A stretch of DNA of 64,000 bases. It comes from Bacteroidota bacterium. GTDB taxonomy: Bacteria; Bacteroidota; Bacteroidia; Chitinophagales; Saprospiraceae. Both the position numbers and the translations under genes were made by a program. Shown in pieces: positions 17,230 to 27,855 of this stretch. The notes below the pieces were generated by a model. The model saw nothing but the letters and a program-made list of their open reading frames with translations, ran no database searches and was not told the origin of the DNA. The stretch's first letter is position 1. Every line of letters starts with the position of its first letter. The stretch is from positions 42,059-106,058 of the forward strand of contig JAKOVW010000005.1 in the NCBI GenBank assembly GCA_029781865.1, read 5' to 3'.

Positions 17230-17772
17230 CTAAAAACCAATCCCGACATGAAGACCAGCTAATTGTGTGTATCCTGAATTTTTGTATGGACCAAATCGAC
17301 CCGGTGCAACTAATTCGATAAAGAAAGTAGATCCATTATGCAATTTAAAACCCTTATTGAGCAATGGAGTAAATCCCAATTGCCCTTCCCCAGTTTCAAA
17401 CGCGAAACGCAAACCCAGAGTCCATCCTCCTTCCAGGGGATATAAGAATCCCGGATGAAATAACAAGTGAACACTATATGGCAAATCAGAATTAACATAG
17501 GGTTTTATAACCGGGACAAATTCCAGATCAAATTTTAATTTACAAGCCGTTTTAAATGTAACTCCGACCGGAAATCCTAACGAATAGAAATCAAGCTTAT
17601 CCAAAAAAGTCAGATCTCCCTTATTCACTCCAAAAATAATCTGAACCACACCAAAGTGATAACCTAAAACCTTGGATGACTCTGTATGCAGGGTATCCTT
17701 ATTCATTTGAGCCCGCAGACCAGAACAAGTCATCAATAAAACAAATGTCCATAAACCCAACATTTTGTTCAT
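17230..17772 (-). CDS. Secreted beta-barrel-like protein
   Basis: A 180-residue protein with a signal peptide (N-K-M-L-G-L-W-T-F-V-L-L, cleavage near G-L-R-A-Q). The mature chain has alternating beta-strand character, repeated aromatic/Gly ends and no cysteines, as in small outer-membrane barrels of Bacteroidota. It has no recognised domain. It lies upstream of the divergent tryptophanase gene and could be an outer-membrane protein for a small molecule, but nothing specific supports this. Confidence 0.55.
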   Translation of the reverse strand: MNKMLGLWTFVLLMTCSGLRAQMNKDTLHTESSKVLGYHFGVVQIIFGVNKGDLTFLDKLDFYSLGFPVGVTFKTACKLKFDLEFVPVIKPYVNSDLPYSVHLLFHPGFLYPLEGGWTLGLRFAFETGEGQLGFTPLLNKGFKLHNGSTFFIELVAPGRFGPYKNSGYTQLAGLHVGIGF

Positions 17773-18015
17773 AACATTCCTGTTTAATTAGTTAATTTAT
17801 AATACGCTAGATGGTATATTTAAGACAAATTTATCTTATTTTTGTAAATTGAAAAATTTTTGGTCTCTTTTTTTTCAACTTTTTTCTTTCACTGATGACA
17901 AAAAAGAATGAACCTTAACCGAAAGATGTGCTTGTAAACCAATAGCTGAAGCCATTTAAGAATAAATATCATCTACAGGGCCAATAAATATCATGCCCCT
18001 GGCTTCCTCAATTTC

Positions 18016-18023
18016 TAATTTTG
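18016..18023 (+). promoter_or_regulatory. Bacteroidota -7 box for tryptophanase
   Basis: TAATTTTG fits TAnnTTTG and lies at 18016-18023. It overlaps the TTG codon at 18021 that would otherwise open the reading frame. If it is the promoter, translation should start at the GTG at 18069, 45 bases downstream. Confidence 0.45.
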
Positions 18024-18068
18024 CCTCAACTTACCAAAGCTAAAGAAGTTCAAAGCAAAATACAAACT

Positions 18069-19448
18069 GTGAAAACGATTATCGAACCGTTCCGCATAAA
18101 ATCCGTTGAACCTATTTATTTCAACACGGTCCAGGAACGAAAAGAAATTTTAGAAAAAGCCTGTTTTAATCCATTTCTCATCCATGCAAATGACGTATTA
18201 ATCGATTTGCTTACAGACAGTGGTACAAGTGCGATGAGTAGCCAGCAATGGGCTGGAATTATGCAAGGGGATGAATCCTATGCCGGCAGTCCAAGCTTTT
18301 ATCATTTTGAAGAAACGGTACAAAGAATAACTGGAATGCCATTTATCATTCCAACTCACCAGGGCAGAGCCTCAGAAAAAATACTGTTCTCCATTCTGGG
18401 AGGCAAAGGAAAATATTTTTTAAGCAATACGTTATTTGACACAACAAGAGCAAATATTGAGTACACCGGGGCTGAAGGAATCGACTTGATTTGTGATGAA
18501 GGAAAACATCCAACAATACCCGCACCTTTTAAAGGAAATATAAACACCAAAGCACTTGAAAAAAAGATAGCAGAATTAGGAGCTGAAAATATTCCGCTAT
18601 GTATAATCACAATAACCAATAATTCAGGTGGAGGTCAGCCGGTAAGCATGAATAATATTGTCGAAACAAAAAAAATCTGCCAAAAAAATAACATACCACT
18701 TTTCCTCGATGCCTGTCGTTTTGCAGAGAATGCTTACTTTATAAAACTGCGGGAAGAGGGATATGCAGAAGTTCCTGTCTCAGAAATTGTAAAGGAACTA
18801 TTTTCATATGCCGATGGCTGCACCATGAGTGCAAAGAAAGATGCCTTTGCCAATATTGGTGGATTCCTGGCTTTCCACGACGAAAAACTGGCACAGCAAA
18901 GCAGAAACCTCCTGATCATCACTGAAGGTTTTCCAACTTACGGAGGACTGGCAGGAAGAGATCTTGAAGCTATTGCCATAGGACTCAATGAGATTATGGA
19001 CGAACACTATCTGCAATATCGCATTCGAAGCATAGAATATCTTACACACAAACTAATAGCAGCTGGAGTACCGGTTATGCAGCCTGCAGGAGGACACGCC
19101 GTGTATATTGATGCAAAAGGATTTTTACCTCATATACCTGTGTCTCAATATCCGGGACAAGCTTTGGTAGGTGCCATATATGTTGAAGGAGGTATCCGAA
19201 GTGTGGAAATTGGTTCTTTGATGTTTGGCAAATACGATTCAACCGGAAATCTGATTCCTGCCCCATTGGAATTAGTTCGACTTGCTATTCCGCGACGGGT
19301 TTACACGCAAAGTCATATTGATTATGTAGCGGAGGTGATTATTGAAGTATTTCAAAACAGAAACAGCATCAATGGACTTGAGATTACAGAAGAATCACCG
19401 ATGCTTAGACATTTCACGGCTAAATTGAAACCGGTAAACTCAGATTAA
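18069..19448 (+). CDS. tnaA: Tryptophanase (tryptophan indole-lyase)
   Basis: PLP enzyme splitting L-tryptophan into indole, pyruvate and ammonia. The GTG at 18069 gives the family N-terminus (V-K-T-I-I-E-P-F-R-I-K-S-V-E-P); the upstream TTG at 18021 falls inside a promoter-like box. Visible features: [10 protein letters not shown], the THQGRASE phosphate region, LFDTTR (the Asp here is the tryptophanase version), the PLP lysine in MSAKKDAF and the C-terminal SVEIGS and HFTAKLK. Length about 459 is normal. It is followed 93 bases later by tyrosine phenol-lyase. Divergent from a barrel gene. Confidence 0.93.
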   Translation: MKTIIEPFRIKSVEPIYFNTVQERKEILEKACFNPFLIHANDVLIDLLTDSGTSAMSSQQWAGIMQGDESYAGSPSFYHFEETVQRITGMPFIIPTHQGRASEKILFSILGGKGKYFLSNTLFDTTRANIEYTGAEGIDLICDEGKHPTIPAPFKGNINTKALEKKIAELGAENIPLCIITITNNSGGGQPVSMNNIVETKKICQKNNIPLFLDACRFAENAYFIKLREEGYAEVPVSEIVKELFSYADGCTMSAKKDAFANIGGFLAFHDEKLAQQSRNLLIITEGFPTYGGLAGRDLEAIAIGLNEIMDEHYLQYRIRSIEYLTHKLIAAGVPVMQPAGGHAVYIDAKGFLPHIPVSQYPGQALVGAIYVEGGIRSVEIGSLMFGKYDSTGNLIPAPLELVRLAIPRRVYTQSHIDYVAEVIIEVFQNRNSINGLEITEESPMLRHFTAKLKPVNSD

Positions 19449-19532
19449 AATCCCTGGCTTAATACGACGAGAAAATACTTTTTAATTAAGTGCCATTTGT
19501 CAAACTTATAAACTTTCAATATTTCATATTAA

Positions 19533-20927
<1,395 letters not shown>

Positions 20928-20996
20928 ATTATAACGGTTTTACTGCTTGTCGAATGTTACTTGCCAGAATTTAGTAATGATTCATAAGTAACTAAA

Positions 20997-22058
20997 TTAC
21001 TGTTTCGCATACTCCGGTCTCAAAGACCAGCTTGTCTTTCTTTTATTGCGAAATACAATCCACCAAAAAAAGAAGCCAGTCGTCAAAACGTTTAATAAGT
21101 ACATACTCCAATGAGGTAAATTCTGACTTAAATCCAGTAAAACACCATTTGTTTGCAAAGAACCAAAACCAAGTAATAATGGAATTCGAAACCAGTAATA
21201 ACAAGAGACAGCGGCTGATGCAAAAAGACTGACGAGCATAGCTTTCTTGCTTTTATCAAAAATTTGATTGGATAATATATAAATTGAAATTGTAATTGCA
21301 GCTCCCAGAATTGGATACCCGTATACAATATGCAGATTTTGCCATCCCTCCAAACCTTTATAATCGGGAACATGAAACCAACCCCATATATAACCTGGAA
21401 AACCACCGACCATAAAAATTTCAATGGCCCGGTCTATATTTGTTTTTCTTGACAGGAATGGTTTTACATTCAACGTACTGTCCGGACAAGGCACAGAACA
21501 TTTCACGCATTCATTACAATGTGTATTAGGCAAGGTATAGGCTACGCATGAACCATACAGTTTTTCTACCGGATGAACAGGACATAAACCGGAACACCAG
21601 GCACTCTTACGCTCATAGACAATACCCGATAATAATGCAATTGCAGCCATAACAATTAGTATAATAGCAGTGGCAGCTCCATTACGGTCAAACAAAACAT
21701 GTCGTAATGGTATAATTAACAAAAGCAAAATAACACCCACCAAATTAAATGCCGATTGATTGGATGTGTCTAATTTCAATTTTTTGGAATAACCGGCCTT
21801 ATCGGGCAGCAAAGCTGTTGTACCTAGTGGGCAAACATTTCGCCAAACTCCAGTTGCAATTACAAGAAGTGCAGGAGCTATAGGAATTAATACATTCCAA
21901 AACAATGTGAGGCCTAGTGCCGGAACTAATATCATAGTCATTAGGAGTGTTAGGCCAATTACCCAAAATACGAGTTGAAGTATTTTCCAGGTAAACATAG
22001 CCTTCGGACTTACCTGATGGCAAGATTTGAATTCAGACTTTAAATTTTTTGCTTCCAT
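20997..22058 (-). CDS. Membrane-bound 4Fe-4S protein (NapH/CcoG-like)
   Basis: A 353-residue protein with about eight or nine membrane segments and cytoplasmic cysteine motifs. Two clusters of cysteine occur around residues 75 and 150-205 (NVCPLGTTAL; GLCPVHPVEKLYGSC; HCNECVKCSVPCP). This recalls NapH/NosR/CcoG polyferredoxin-type quinol dehydrogenases. It is on the minus strand next to tpl and faces QueD. It might transfer electrons between quinone and a soluble ferredoxin, which would be relevant to low-potential reductases in the array, but that link is inference. Confidence 0.65.
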   Translation of the reverse strand: MEAKNLKSEFKSCHQVSPKAMFTWKILQLVFWVIGLTLLMTMILVPALGLTLFWNVLIPIAPALLVIATGVWRNVCPLGTTALLPDKAGYSKKLKLDTSNQSAFNLVGVILLLLIIPLRHVLFDRNGAATAIILIVMAAIALLSGIVYERKSAWCSGLCPVHPVEKLYGSCVAYTLPNTHCNECVKCSVPCPDSTLNVKPFLSRKTNIDRAIEIFMVGGFPGYIWGWFHVPDYKGLEGWQNLHIVYGYPILGAAITISIYILSNQIFDKSKKAMLVSLFASAAVSCYYWFRIPLLLGFGSLQTNGVLLDLSQNLPHWSMYLLNVLTTGFFFWWIVFRNKRKTSWSLRPEYAKQ

Positions 22059-22535
22059 GATGCTTCGTATAAATTAAATTATATAAATCGATATTCAATA
22101 CGAACCTACAATCCTTACAGGATACAAACACACAGATCAATGTTAAAGCATTTATTTTATGGATCAGGTAAAAGCAGTTTATATAGCCGCCTATGCAAAC
22201 CATTATGATAACAGATTTGCTCCTTCAATTAGTAGTAGTTGACAGGTTGTTATGCTATTTTAAAATAACCTCAACCAGATGGAAATTCACGTAAAACTAT
22301 AGAATTTCTCTTTATTAAGATTAATTTGTCTCATATATTTTTCAAAACCATATAGTCCAACTGGTTTGCTGTATATCTTGCTTTTATCTATAATCATTGA
22401 ATCGATATGTTCCGTAATTAAGAAAAATAAAAAATAAAACCTCCCCGATCCAACTTAAATTTGCCCCCCTATTTATCGAATCCAAGTAAACGAACTGACT
22501 AATATCCTTCTATTAGACCTACTAATATTATATAG
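22059..22535. other. Divergent intergenic region
   Basis: No ORF or RNA fold was recognised in this 477-base AT-rich stretch between the Fe-S membrane gene and queD. No TGAY-N4-RTCA box was found here by eye. Confidence 0.4.
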
Positions 22536-22973
22536 ATGATTAAATTGACTAAAATTTTCCATTTTGAAATGGCCCATGCAATCCATGGTTATAATGGCCC
22601 CTGTAAAAACATACATGGCCATTCCTATGAGCTTCATGTTACTGTTGCAACCAGGTCTATTATTCCATCGTATATACCAGATCCGGGTTTTATTATTGAC
22701 TTCAAGGAATTAGCAAAAATTGTATCTACTTCTGTAATTGTAAATTTCGATCATAAATTGATGTTATCCAGGCCTTTTGTAAACCTTTATCCGTCATTTC
22801 CCTCCCTTGAAAACCTTGTAATTGTTGAATTTGAGCCCACCGTCGAAAATATGCTCATCCTCATTAAGGACAGGATCAACCATTCGCTATCAGATCATTT
22901 AAGTCTGTTGGCATTAAAGTTATATGAGACCAAAAGTTCTTATGCTGAATGGACAGACACAAATTTGCTTTAA
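22536..22973 (+). CDS. queD: 6-pyruvoyl-tetrahydropterin synthase family protein (QueD-like)
   Basis: A 145-residue homologue of QueD/PTPS, which converts 7,8-dihydroneopterin triphosphate to a carboxy- or pyruvoyl-tetrahydropterin. Zinc ligands are His15 in FEMAHAIHG and the pair in NIHGHSYEL; the nucleophile Cys is in GPCKNIHGH. The acidic residue binding the pterin is in the FEPTVENM segment. It may serve queuosine biosynthesis or another pterin; the neighbours do not settle this. The stop codon is part of a 7-base hairpin (22972-22988). Confidence 0.9.
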   Translation: MIKLTKIFHFEMAHAIHGYNGPCKNIHGHSYELHVTVATRSIIPSYIPDPGFIIDFKELAKIVSTSVIVNFDHKLMLSRPFVNLYPSFPSLENLVIVEFEPTVENMLILIKDRINHSLSDHLSLLALKLYETKSSYAEWTDTNLL

Positions 22974-22988
22974 AGGTTCGTAACCTTT
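22972..22988 (+). terminator. Short hairpin at the queD stop
   Basis: AAAGGTT, a CGT loop and AACCTTT form a perfect 7-base stem immediately after the queD coding end. No T-run follows, so termination efficiency is doubtful. The rest of the gap to 23242 has no recognised gene. Confidence 0.35.
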
Positions 22989-23242
22989 ATGCGCTCTAAT
23001 TCGAATGACATCGCACTACCTTTTGCATGGGATCTCTAAGGACCTCAATTTTAATATTCCCGAAGCAGCCTTATCATTTAGGAAACATTGCAATCTAAAG
23101 TAATTCATTTCACATGAAATGGATTTCACAATTCAACGAAACCGTTTTTACTCTAACTTGAATTTAATTTCCCCTAATATTATTTGGCTTAAATGCATTC
23201 TTTAGCCAATGCTTCCTATTATAATTCGGAATTTCAAAAAGC

Positions 23243-23278
23243 ATGATTTTTATCATAGCGCTTCTTGATATCTATCAC
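23243..23278 (+). promoter_or_regulatory. Paired FNR/CRP-like boxes before the benzoyl-CoA operon
   Basis: ATGAT-N4-ATCAT (23243-23256) and TTGAT-N4-ATCAC (23265-23278), the second one base from the FNR consensus, are separated by 8 bases. They end 45 bases before the ATG at 23324. A weak -7-like element near 23301-23308 would place the nearer box close to -41, as for class II activation (inference). This is the only FNR-like site seen near the start of the 26-kb array. Confidence 0.75.
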
Positions 23279-23323
23279 ATTCTTAATTAAGGACATTCAT
23301 GAACATTGTACAATTTATATCTT

Positions 23324-23866
23324 ATGAAGAGTTTTTTGTCTCAATTGTTGCTTACAGAACATGGCGTTATACTTAGCGCCGAAGACCTGATCACAAGCCT
23401 GGAAGACAGCTGGAAATCCAATCCTCATGAATACCAAAATCAGATCAAGCAGTTGATTTCGTTCTTCAAAATTTATGGCGATGAATATCATCATCAAAAA
23501 GAAGAAGACATCCTATTCCCTGCCATTTACATGAAAAGCGAAATGAGCGGAAACGGAATTGTACAGGAATTAATTGAACAGCATGAATATTTCAGGGATA
23601 TTCTGAATACCATACAATTGGCTCTAGATGTAGAAGATTATGCAAATGCAGAAAAACTGTTAAGGAAATACATCAATGATCTAAAAGATCATATAGCCAT
23701 TGAAAATAATGAATTATTGCCCATGACAGAGAATCTTTTTACCAATGATGAATTGGAGAAGCTCTACTATAGAAGTCTGGATAAAGACAGAATGTTAGGC
23801 CTGGAGAAGAAGGAAGAACTTGTACATTTTATACAAAAATTCCGATTCAATGAGACAGCTCAATGA
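23324..23866 (+). CDS. Hemerythrin-domain protein
   Basis: A 180-residue hemerythrin-like four-helix bundle. The start ATG at 23324 is preferred over a TTG at 23306. Iron ligands are H7x-like residues: EHGVI near the N-terminus, HHQKEEDILFP, EQHEYF and DHIAIENNELLP. Such proteins bind oxygen or nitric oxide at a di-iron site. It is the first gene of the array, next to the paired FNR-like boxes, and overlaps bcrC by 17 bases. It may protect or signal for the oxygen-sensitive benzoyl-CoA reductase; this is inferred from position. Confidence 0.85.
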   Translation: MKSFLSQLLLTEHGVILSAEDLITSLEDSWKSNPHEYQNQIKQLISFFKIYGDEYHHQKEEDILFPAIYMKSEMSGNGIVQELIEQHEYFRDILNTIQLALDVEDYANAEKLLRKYINDLKDHIAIENNELLPMTENLFTNDELEKLYYRSLDKDRMLGLEKKEELVHFIQKFRFNETAQ

Positions 23867-25013
23867 GATATTAGAAGAATGTTCTGTTCAGGCATTTGAT
23901 CTTCAATTTAACAAAGCCAGAAGCTGGAAACAGGAATCGGACGGCCGCGTCCTTGTCGGATATCTACCGATTTATTTTCCGCGGGAAATCGTTCACGCTT
24001 TAAATGGACTTGCAGTAGGAATATTAGGTACTGGTGACCGCAAGCAAATTATCAAAGGGGATGCCTATTATCAATCTTATATCTGCCATCTGCCAAGAGG
24101 AATTGTAGAGATGGCTTTAGACAGCAGTCTATTGGAGTTTGATGGATTTATCTTTCCTGCCATCTGCGATTGTATTCGAAATCTTTCCGGGATGTTCAAA
24201 TTAGCAGACAAAGGCAAATTCCAACGTTACTTTGATTACCCTCAGAATTTCAATCCTACCATTGGGGGTCGTTTTTACCGCCATGAAATTCAAAAAATTA
24301 TCGATGATATTCAATCAATTAACGGCGCAACTCTTGATTTTGAAAAACTCAACCATTCTATTGGTCTATTCAATAAGAACAGACAATTAATCGAAGAGAT
24401 TTACAACATCCGGCAGGAATACCCCTGGAGACTTTCTGCAGTTGACACTTATCACATCCTTCGTGCCGGGTTGGTCATTCCAGTTGAAGAGCACAATAAA
24501 ATTCTTGAAGACGTCATCGCTCATTTGCATGAAGAACGCGGCGAACCTGTTGATAATATCCGCGTAGTCATAACAGGTTCGTTTTGCGAGCAACCTCCTG
24601 TTGGATTGATAAAATCAATAGAAATGGCCGGTTGTTATATAGTTGATGACGATTATATGCTTGGCTCAAGATGGATACAAGGAGATGTCCCTGACAACAC
24701 AGATGATCCCTTAGGAGCATTGGTTAATGCATTTCTTACCCAAAGCACTTTCTCTTCTGCAATATATGATATAGACAATTCCAAAGGCCGAAAATTAGTT
24801 GAACGGGTTAAATCACGTAATGCTGAAGGAGTCATTTTTAGTGCAGCTAGTTTTTGCGACCCCGCTTTGCTTGATAGACCAGATTTGCAAAAGGTTTGTG
24901 ATGCCTCGGGAATTCCCAATATCAATTTTCAATATCATGAAAACACTGGTCAGTTTAAGGTGATCAAGGAGCAGGCAGGAACATTTTCGGATTCTATAAA
25001 ACTTTGGGCTTAA
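23850..25013 (+). CDS. bcrC: Benzoyl-CoA reductase subunit C
   Basis: One of two catalytic subunits of class I ATP-dependent benzoyl-CoA reductase, in the HgdB/D-component family. It binds a [4Fe-4S] cluster and substrate. The start at 23850 gives M-R-Q-L-N-E; a longer frame from 23820 lies inside the upstream gene. Diagnostic segments are VGYLPIYFPREIVHA, GDAYYQSYICHLPRG and FPAICDCIRNLSGMFK, with cysteines conserved as in BcrC of Thauera and BadD. Length about 387 is as expected. It overlaps the hemerythrin gene by 17 bases; bcrB follows after 48 bases. Confidence 0.92.
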   Translation: MRQLNEILEECSVQAFDLQFNKARSWKQESDGRVLVGYLPIYFPREIVHALNGLAVGILGTGDRKQIIKGDAYYQSYICHLPRGIVEMALDSSLLEFDGFIFPAICDCIRNLSGMFKLADKGKFQRYFDYPQNFNPTIGGRFYRHEIQKIIDDIQSINGATLDFEKLNHSIGLFNKNRQLIEEIYNIRQEYPWRLSAVDTYHILRAGLVIPVEEHNKILEDVIAHLHEERGEPVDNIRVVITGSFCEQPPVGLIKSIEMAGCYIVDDDYMLGSRWIQGDVPDNTDDPLGALVNAFLTQSTFSSAIYDIDNSKGRKLVERVKSRNAEGVIFSAASFCDPALLDRPDLQKVCDASGIPNINFQYHENTGQFKVIKEQAGTFSDSIKLWA

Positions 25014-25061
25014 TTAGTAAGTACTCCAATAGATTCAAATGAATTAAAAGCGATCATTATA

Positions 25062-26363
25062 ATGGCAAATCCAAGAGAAGCAATAAAAGAAGACAGCATG
25101 ATTTTGCAAAAAGAAATGCTGGCTAATCTCTTCAAAGAACTGGGCAACACCAAAGAGACCGGAAAAAAGGTAGTGTATACATTTGTTCCCGGCAATCTTA
25201 CGGAGTTGATCCTGTCTTTCGATATGCTTCCGGTTTATCCTGAAATCAATGCCTTGCAGTCCGGCATGCGCAAAAAATCTGCAGCATATATCCGTGAAGC
25301 GGAAAAACTTGGATTCAGCGAAGATGTGTGCACTTATGTTAAGTGCGATATCGGAATGATGTTGAATGGAAATATCGGTCCCACTGGTGAATCCATTCCC
25401 CCACCCGATTTACTTTTATTAAGTTATACCGGCTGCTTTACATTTATGAAATGGTTCGAGAATCTCGAACGACTCTATCCCGGCGTTCCAATTGCCATGT
25501 TACATACTCCTTACCAGGAAGATGGCCAAATCACTTCAGATCAGGTCGAATACATGGTCAAACAATTAAAGGAAGAAGTGATTCCCAAAATGGAAATGGT
25601 GGCAGGGAAAAAATTGGATATGCAGCGATTGTCAAACATGATGTCAAAATCAGCTGAAGCTGAAGATCTTCTTGTGAAGATACTGGAGACTGCAAAAAAC
25701 AAACCCTCCCCGATCGATGCTTATTTTGCTGGTGTATATTACATCGGTCCAATCTTTACTGCATTTCGTGGAACAGATGAGGCTGTCAATTACTATAAGG
25801 AACTTTACAAAGAAGTTGAGCAACGATTAAAACTTGGATTAGGTCCAATCACTCCTGAAGGTGAATTGAAAGAAGAAAAATTCCGTCTTGTTGTTGAAGG
25901 ACCGCCGAATTGGACCAACTTCCGGGAATTCTGGAAAATATTTTACGATATGGGGGCAGTGATTGTAGCTTCATCCTATACCAAAGTCGGAGGTGTATAT
26001 GACCTTGGATTTCGGCATAACCCGAATGAACCCCTGGAAAGCCTTGCAAAGTACTGCATGGGTTGTTATACAAATATGAATTTACCCCAACGCGTAAATT
26101 TTTTAGCAGATTATATTAAAGATTATCAGGCCGACGGCTTCCTGATCAATTCAATAAAAAGTTGTAATTCATTTTCTGCCGGTCAACTGATGATGATGAG
26201 GGAAATTGAAAAAAGAATGGAGGTTCCGGTTGGATTTATTGAAAGTGACCTGGTCGATCCCAGATATTTTTCTTATGCCAACATCAAGAACCGCCTGGAA
26301 TCGTATTTTCAAATGCTTGAGCAACGAAAAATAATAATGACACAGGAAGCGGAAACAGCATAA
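25062..26363 (+). CDS. bcrB: Benzoyl-CoA reductase subunit B
   Basis: Second catalytic subunit of class I benzoyl-CoA reductase, 433 residues, HgdB-like. Conserved features are FVPGNLTELILSFDMLPVYPE near the N-terminus, the cysteine segments VCTYVKCDIGMM, KYCMGCYTNMNLP and IKSCNSFSAGQ, and the DLVDPRYFSYANI C-terminal segment. Together with BcrC it forms the heterodimer where the aromatic ring is reduced. Gene order C-B-A-D is that of Thauera. Stop and next start are separated by 45 bases. Confidence 0.92.
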   Translation: MANPREAIKEDSMILQKEMLANLFKELGNTKETGKKVVYTFVPGNLTELILSFDMLPVYPEINALQSGMRKKSAAYIREAEKLGFSEDVCTYVKCDIGMMLNGNIGPTGESIPPPDLLLLSYTGCFTFMKWFENLERLYPGVPIAMLHTPYQEDGQITSDQVEYMVKQLKEEVIPKMEMVAGKKLDMQRLSNMMSKSAEAEDLLVKILETAKNKPSPIDAYFAGVYYIGPIFTAFRGTDEAVNYYKELYKEVEQRLKLGLGPITPEGELKEEKFRLVVEGPPNWTNFREFWKIFYDMGAVIVASSYTKVGGVYDLGFRHNPNEPLESLAKYCMGCYTNMNLPQRVNFLADYIKDYQADGFLINSIKSCNSFSAGQLMMMREIEKRMEVPVGFIESDLVDPRYFSYANIKNRLESYFQMLEQRKIIMTQEAETA

Positions 26364-26408
26364 AATAATCTATAGAATAAAAATGAATTTTATAAACATA
26401 ATGTACAA

Positions 26409-27830
26409 ATGACTAAATATTATCTCGGTGTTGATTTAGGATCTACAACTTCCAAAGCAGTTATCATTAATGACCAGGATGAAATCATTGGCCGGGGAAT
26501 AACCAATACAAGAGCGAATTACTCCATTGCCGCAGATATTGCCAAAGATGAAGCGATTTACAATGCTCGATTTTCCATTTTGAAAAAGAGGCTGGAAAAT
26601 GAAATCAATACCACTCCGGAATATGAACGGTACATTATGGATCTGGAGAGTGTGTTTCAATATGAACAGTTTAAAGTCAGACTGGATAAACTGGGGGATG
26701 AATTGGTCAAAACTTGCAAAGCCTTTTTTAAAGATGAAAAAACACAAGAAACGATTCTCAATCATCTAAGGACTATTCGCAAGACTTTTAAACCCGTAAT
26801 CAAAAGAGATTACTTGTACAATAACTTAGGTTCCAAAAATCAATTTTTCCGTGATATCGTATCTGAGAAATACAATGAAGAAGTCAATAAGCTGGATATT
26901 TCGCTATTCGAACCTTTGATGACGGTTTGGGATAAAAGCATCAGTCCTGCTGAAAACCAACTGATCATTTTTGACTTTAAAGAACTCATTCATAAAGCTA
27001 TGGATGATCTTCATGAAAAATATGCAAACCCTCCTGAAATTAATGACCACACACACGTAAATTTTGAAGACGAATTAAAATTACTAAAAGGCAACTTCAA
27101 ACAAATCTCAGAATCTCTCCGCGAACACATTGATGCCATCTCCGATTTAGAATTTGAAATTACCAATATGACCGGAACAGGGTACGGCAGGGCATTATTA
27201 CCTTTTCCACAAAATTGCATTCGCTCTGAAATACTTTGTCATGCTTTTGGTGCACATGCCGTATTTCCTAAAACCAGATCGGTACTGGACATTGGCGGAC
27301 AAGATACCAAAGCCATTCAGGTAGATAAATATGGATTGGTAACCAGCTTTCAGATGAATGATCGCTGCGCTGCAGGATGTGGAAGGTATCTTGGCTATAT
27401 AGCTGATGAGATGAGCATCTCACTGAATGAACTCGGACCCATGGCATTGCTAGCAGAAAAGGAAGTCAATATATGTTCGACCTGTACGGTATTTGCAGGA
27501 GCGGAATTGAGAGAATTGACGAATCTCGGAGAGAAACGCGAAGATATATTAGGTGGCTTACACAAAGCAATTATAATGCGCGCCATGTCTTTAATTGCCA
27601 GATCAGGAGGCATATTCAATGAATTTACATTTACCGGCGGCGTAGCAAGGAATCCTGCAGTTATAAAATATTTATCACAGCTGGTCAAAGAAAATTATGG
27701 GGATGACATAAAAATCAACATACACTCAGATTCAATTTTTATGGGTGCTTTAGGTGGCGCCATGTTTGCCAGGAGAAATTTAAATTTAGAATTACCCGCT
27801 ACCAAACAAGAAGTTGCTGAAATGAATTAG
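26409..27830 (+). CDS. bcrA: Benzoyl-CoA reductase subunit A (ATPase)
   Basis: Electron-activating ASKHA ATPase subunit of class I benzoyl-CoA reductase, 473 residues. Phosphate 1 loop YYLGVDLGSTTSKAVII starts the protein. The centre has TGTGYGRALLPFPQN, LDIGGQDTKAIQ and the cluster motifs NDRCAAGCGRYLG and CSTCTVFAGAEL, whose cysteines bridge the [4Fe-4S] cluster between the two ATPase subunits. The end has FTFTGGVARNPAV and the SIFMGALGGAMFA segment. A helical insertion of about 180 residues after the first loop is typical of BcrA/BadF. It pairs with BcrD. Confidence 0.93.
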   Translation: MTKYYLGVDLGSTTSKAVIINDQDEIIGRGITNTRANYSIAADIAKDEAIYNARFSILKKRLENEINTTPEYERYIMDLESVFQYEQFKVRLDKLGDELVKTCKAFFKDEKTQETILNHLRTIRKTFKPVIKRDYLYNNLGSKNQFFRDIVSEKYNEEVNKLDISLFEPLMTVWDKSISPAENQLIIFDFKELIHKAMDDLHEKYANPPEINDHTHVNFEDELKLLKGNFKQISESLREHIDAISDLEFEITNMTGTGYGRALLPFPQNCIRSEILCHAFGAHAVFPKTRSVLDIGGQDTKAIQVDKYGLVTSFQMNDRCAAGCGRYLGYIADEMSISLNELGPMALLAEKEVNICSTCTVFAGAELRELTNLGEKREDILGGLHKAIIMRAMSLIARSGGIFNEFTFTGGVARNPAVIKYLSQLVKENYGDDIKINIHSDSIFMGALGGAMFARRNLNLELPATKQEVAEMN

Positions 27831-27855
27831 TTCAACCAAATGTAATATCCGGAAA

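Noticed and set aside
20960..20995. Imperfect inverted repeat TTTAGT...ACTAAA between tpl and the Fe-S membrane gene
   Set aside because: Stem is short and interrupted with no T-run; too weak to call a terminator.
23820..23849. Earlier start for bcrC
   Set aside because: The added ten residues lie inside the hemerythrin gene and have no counterpart in the family.
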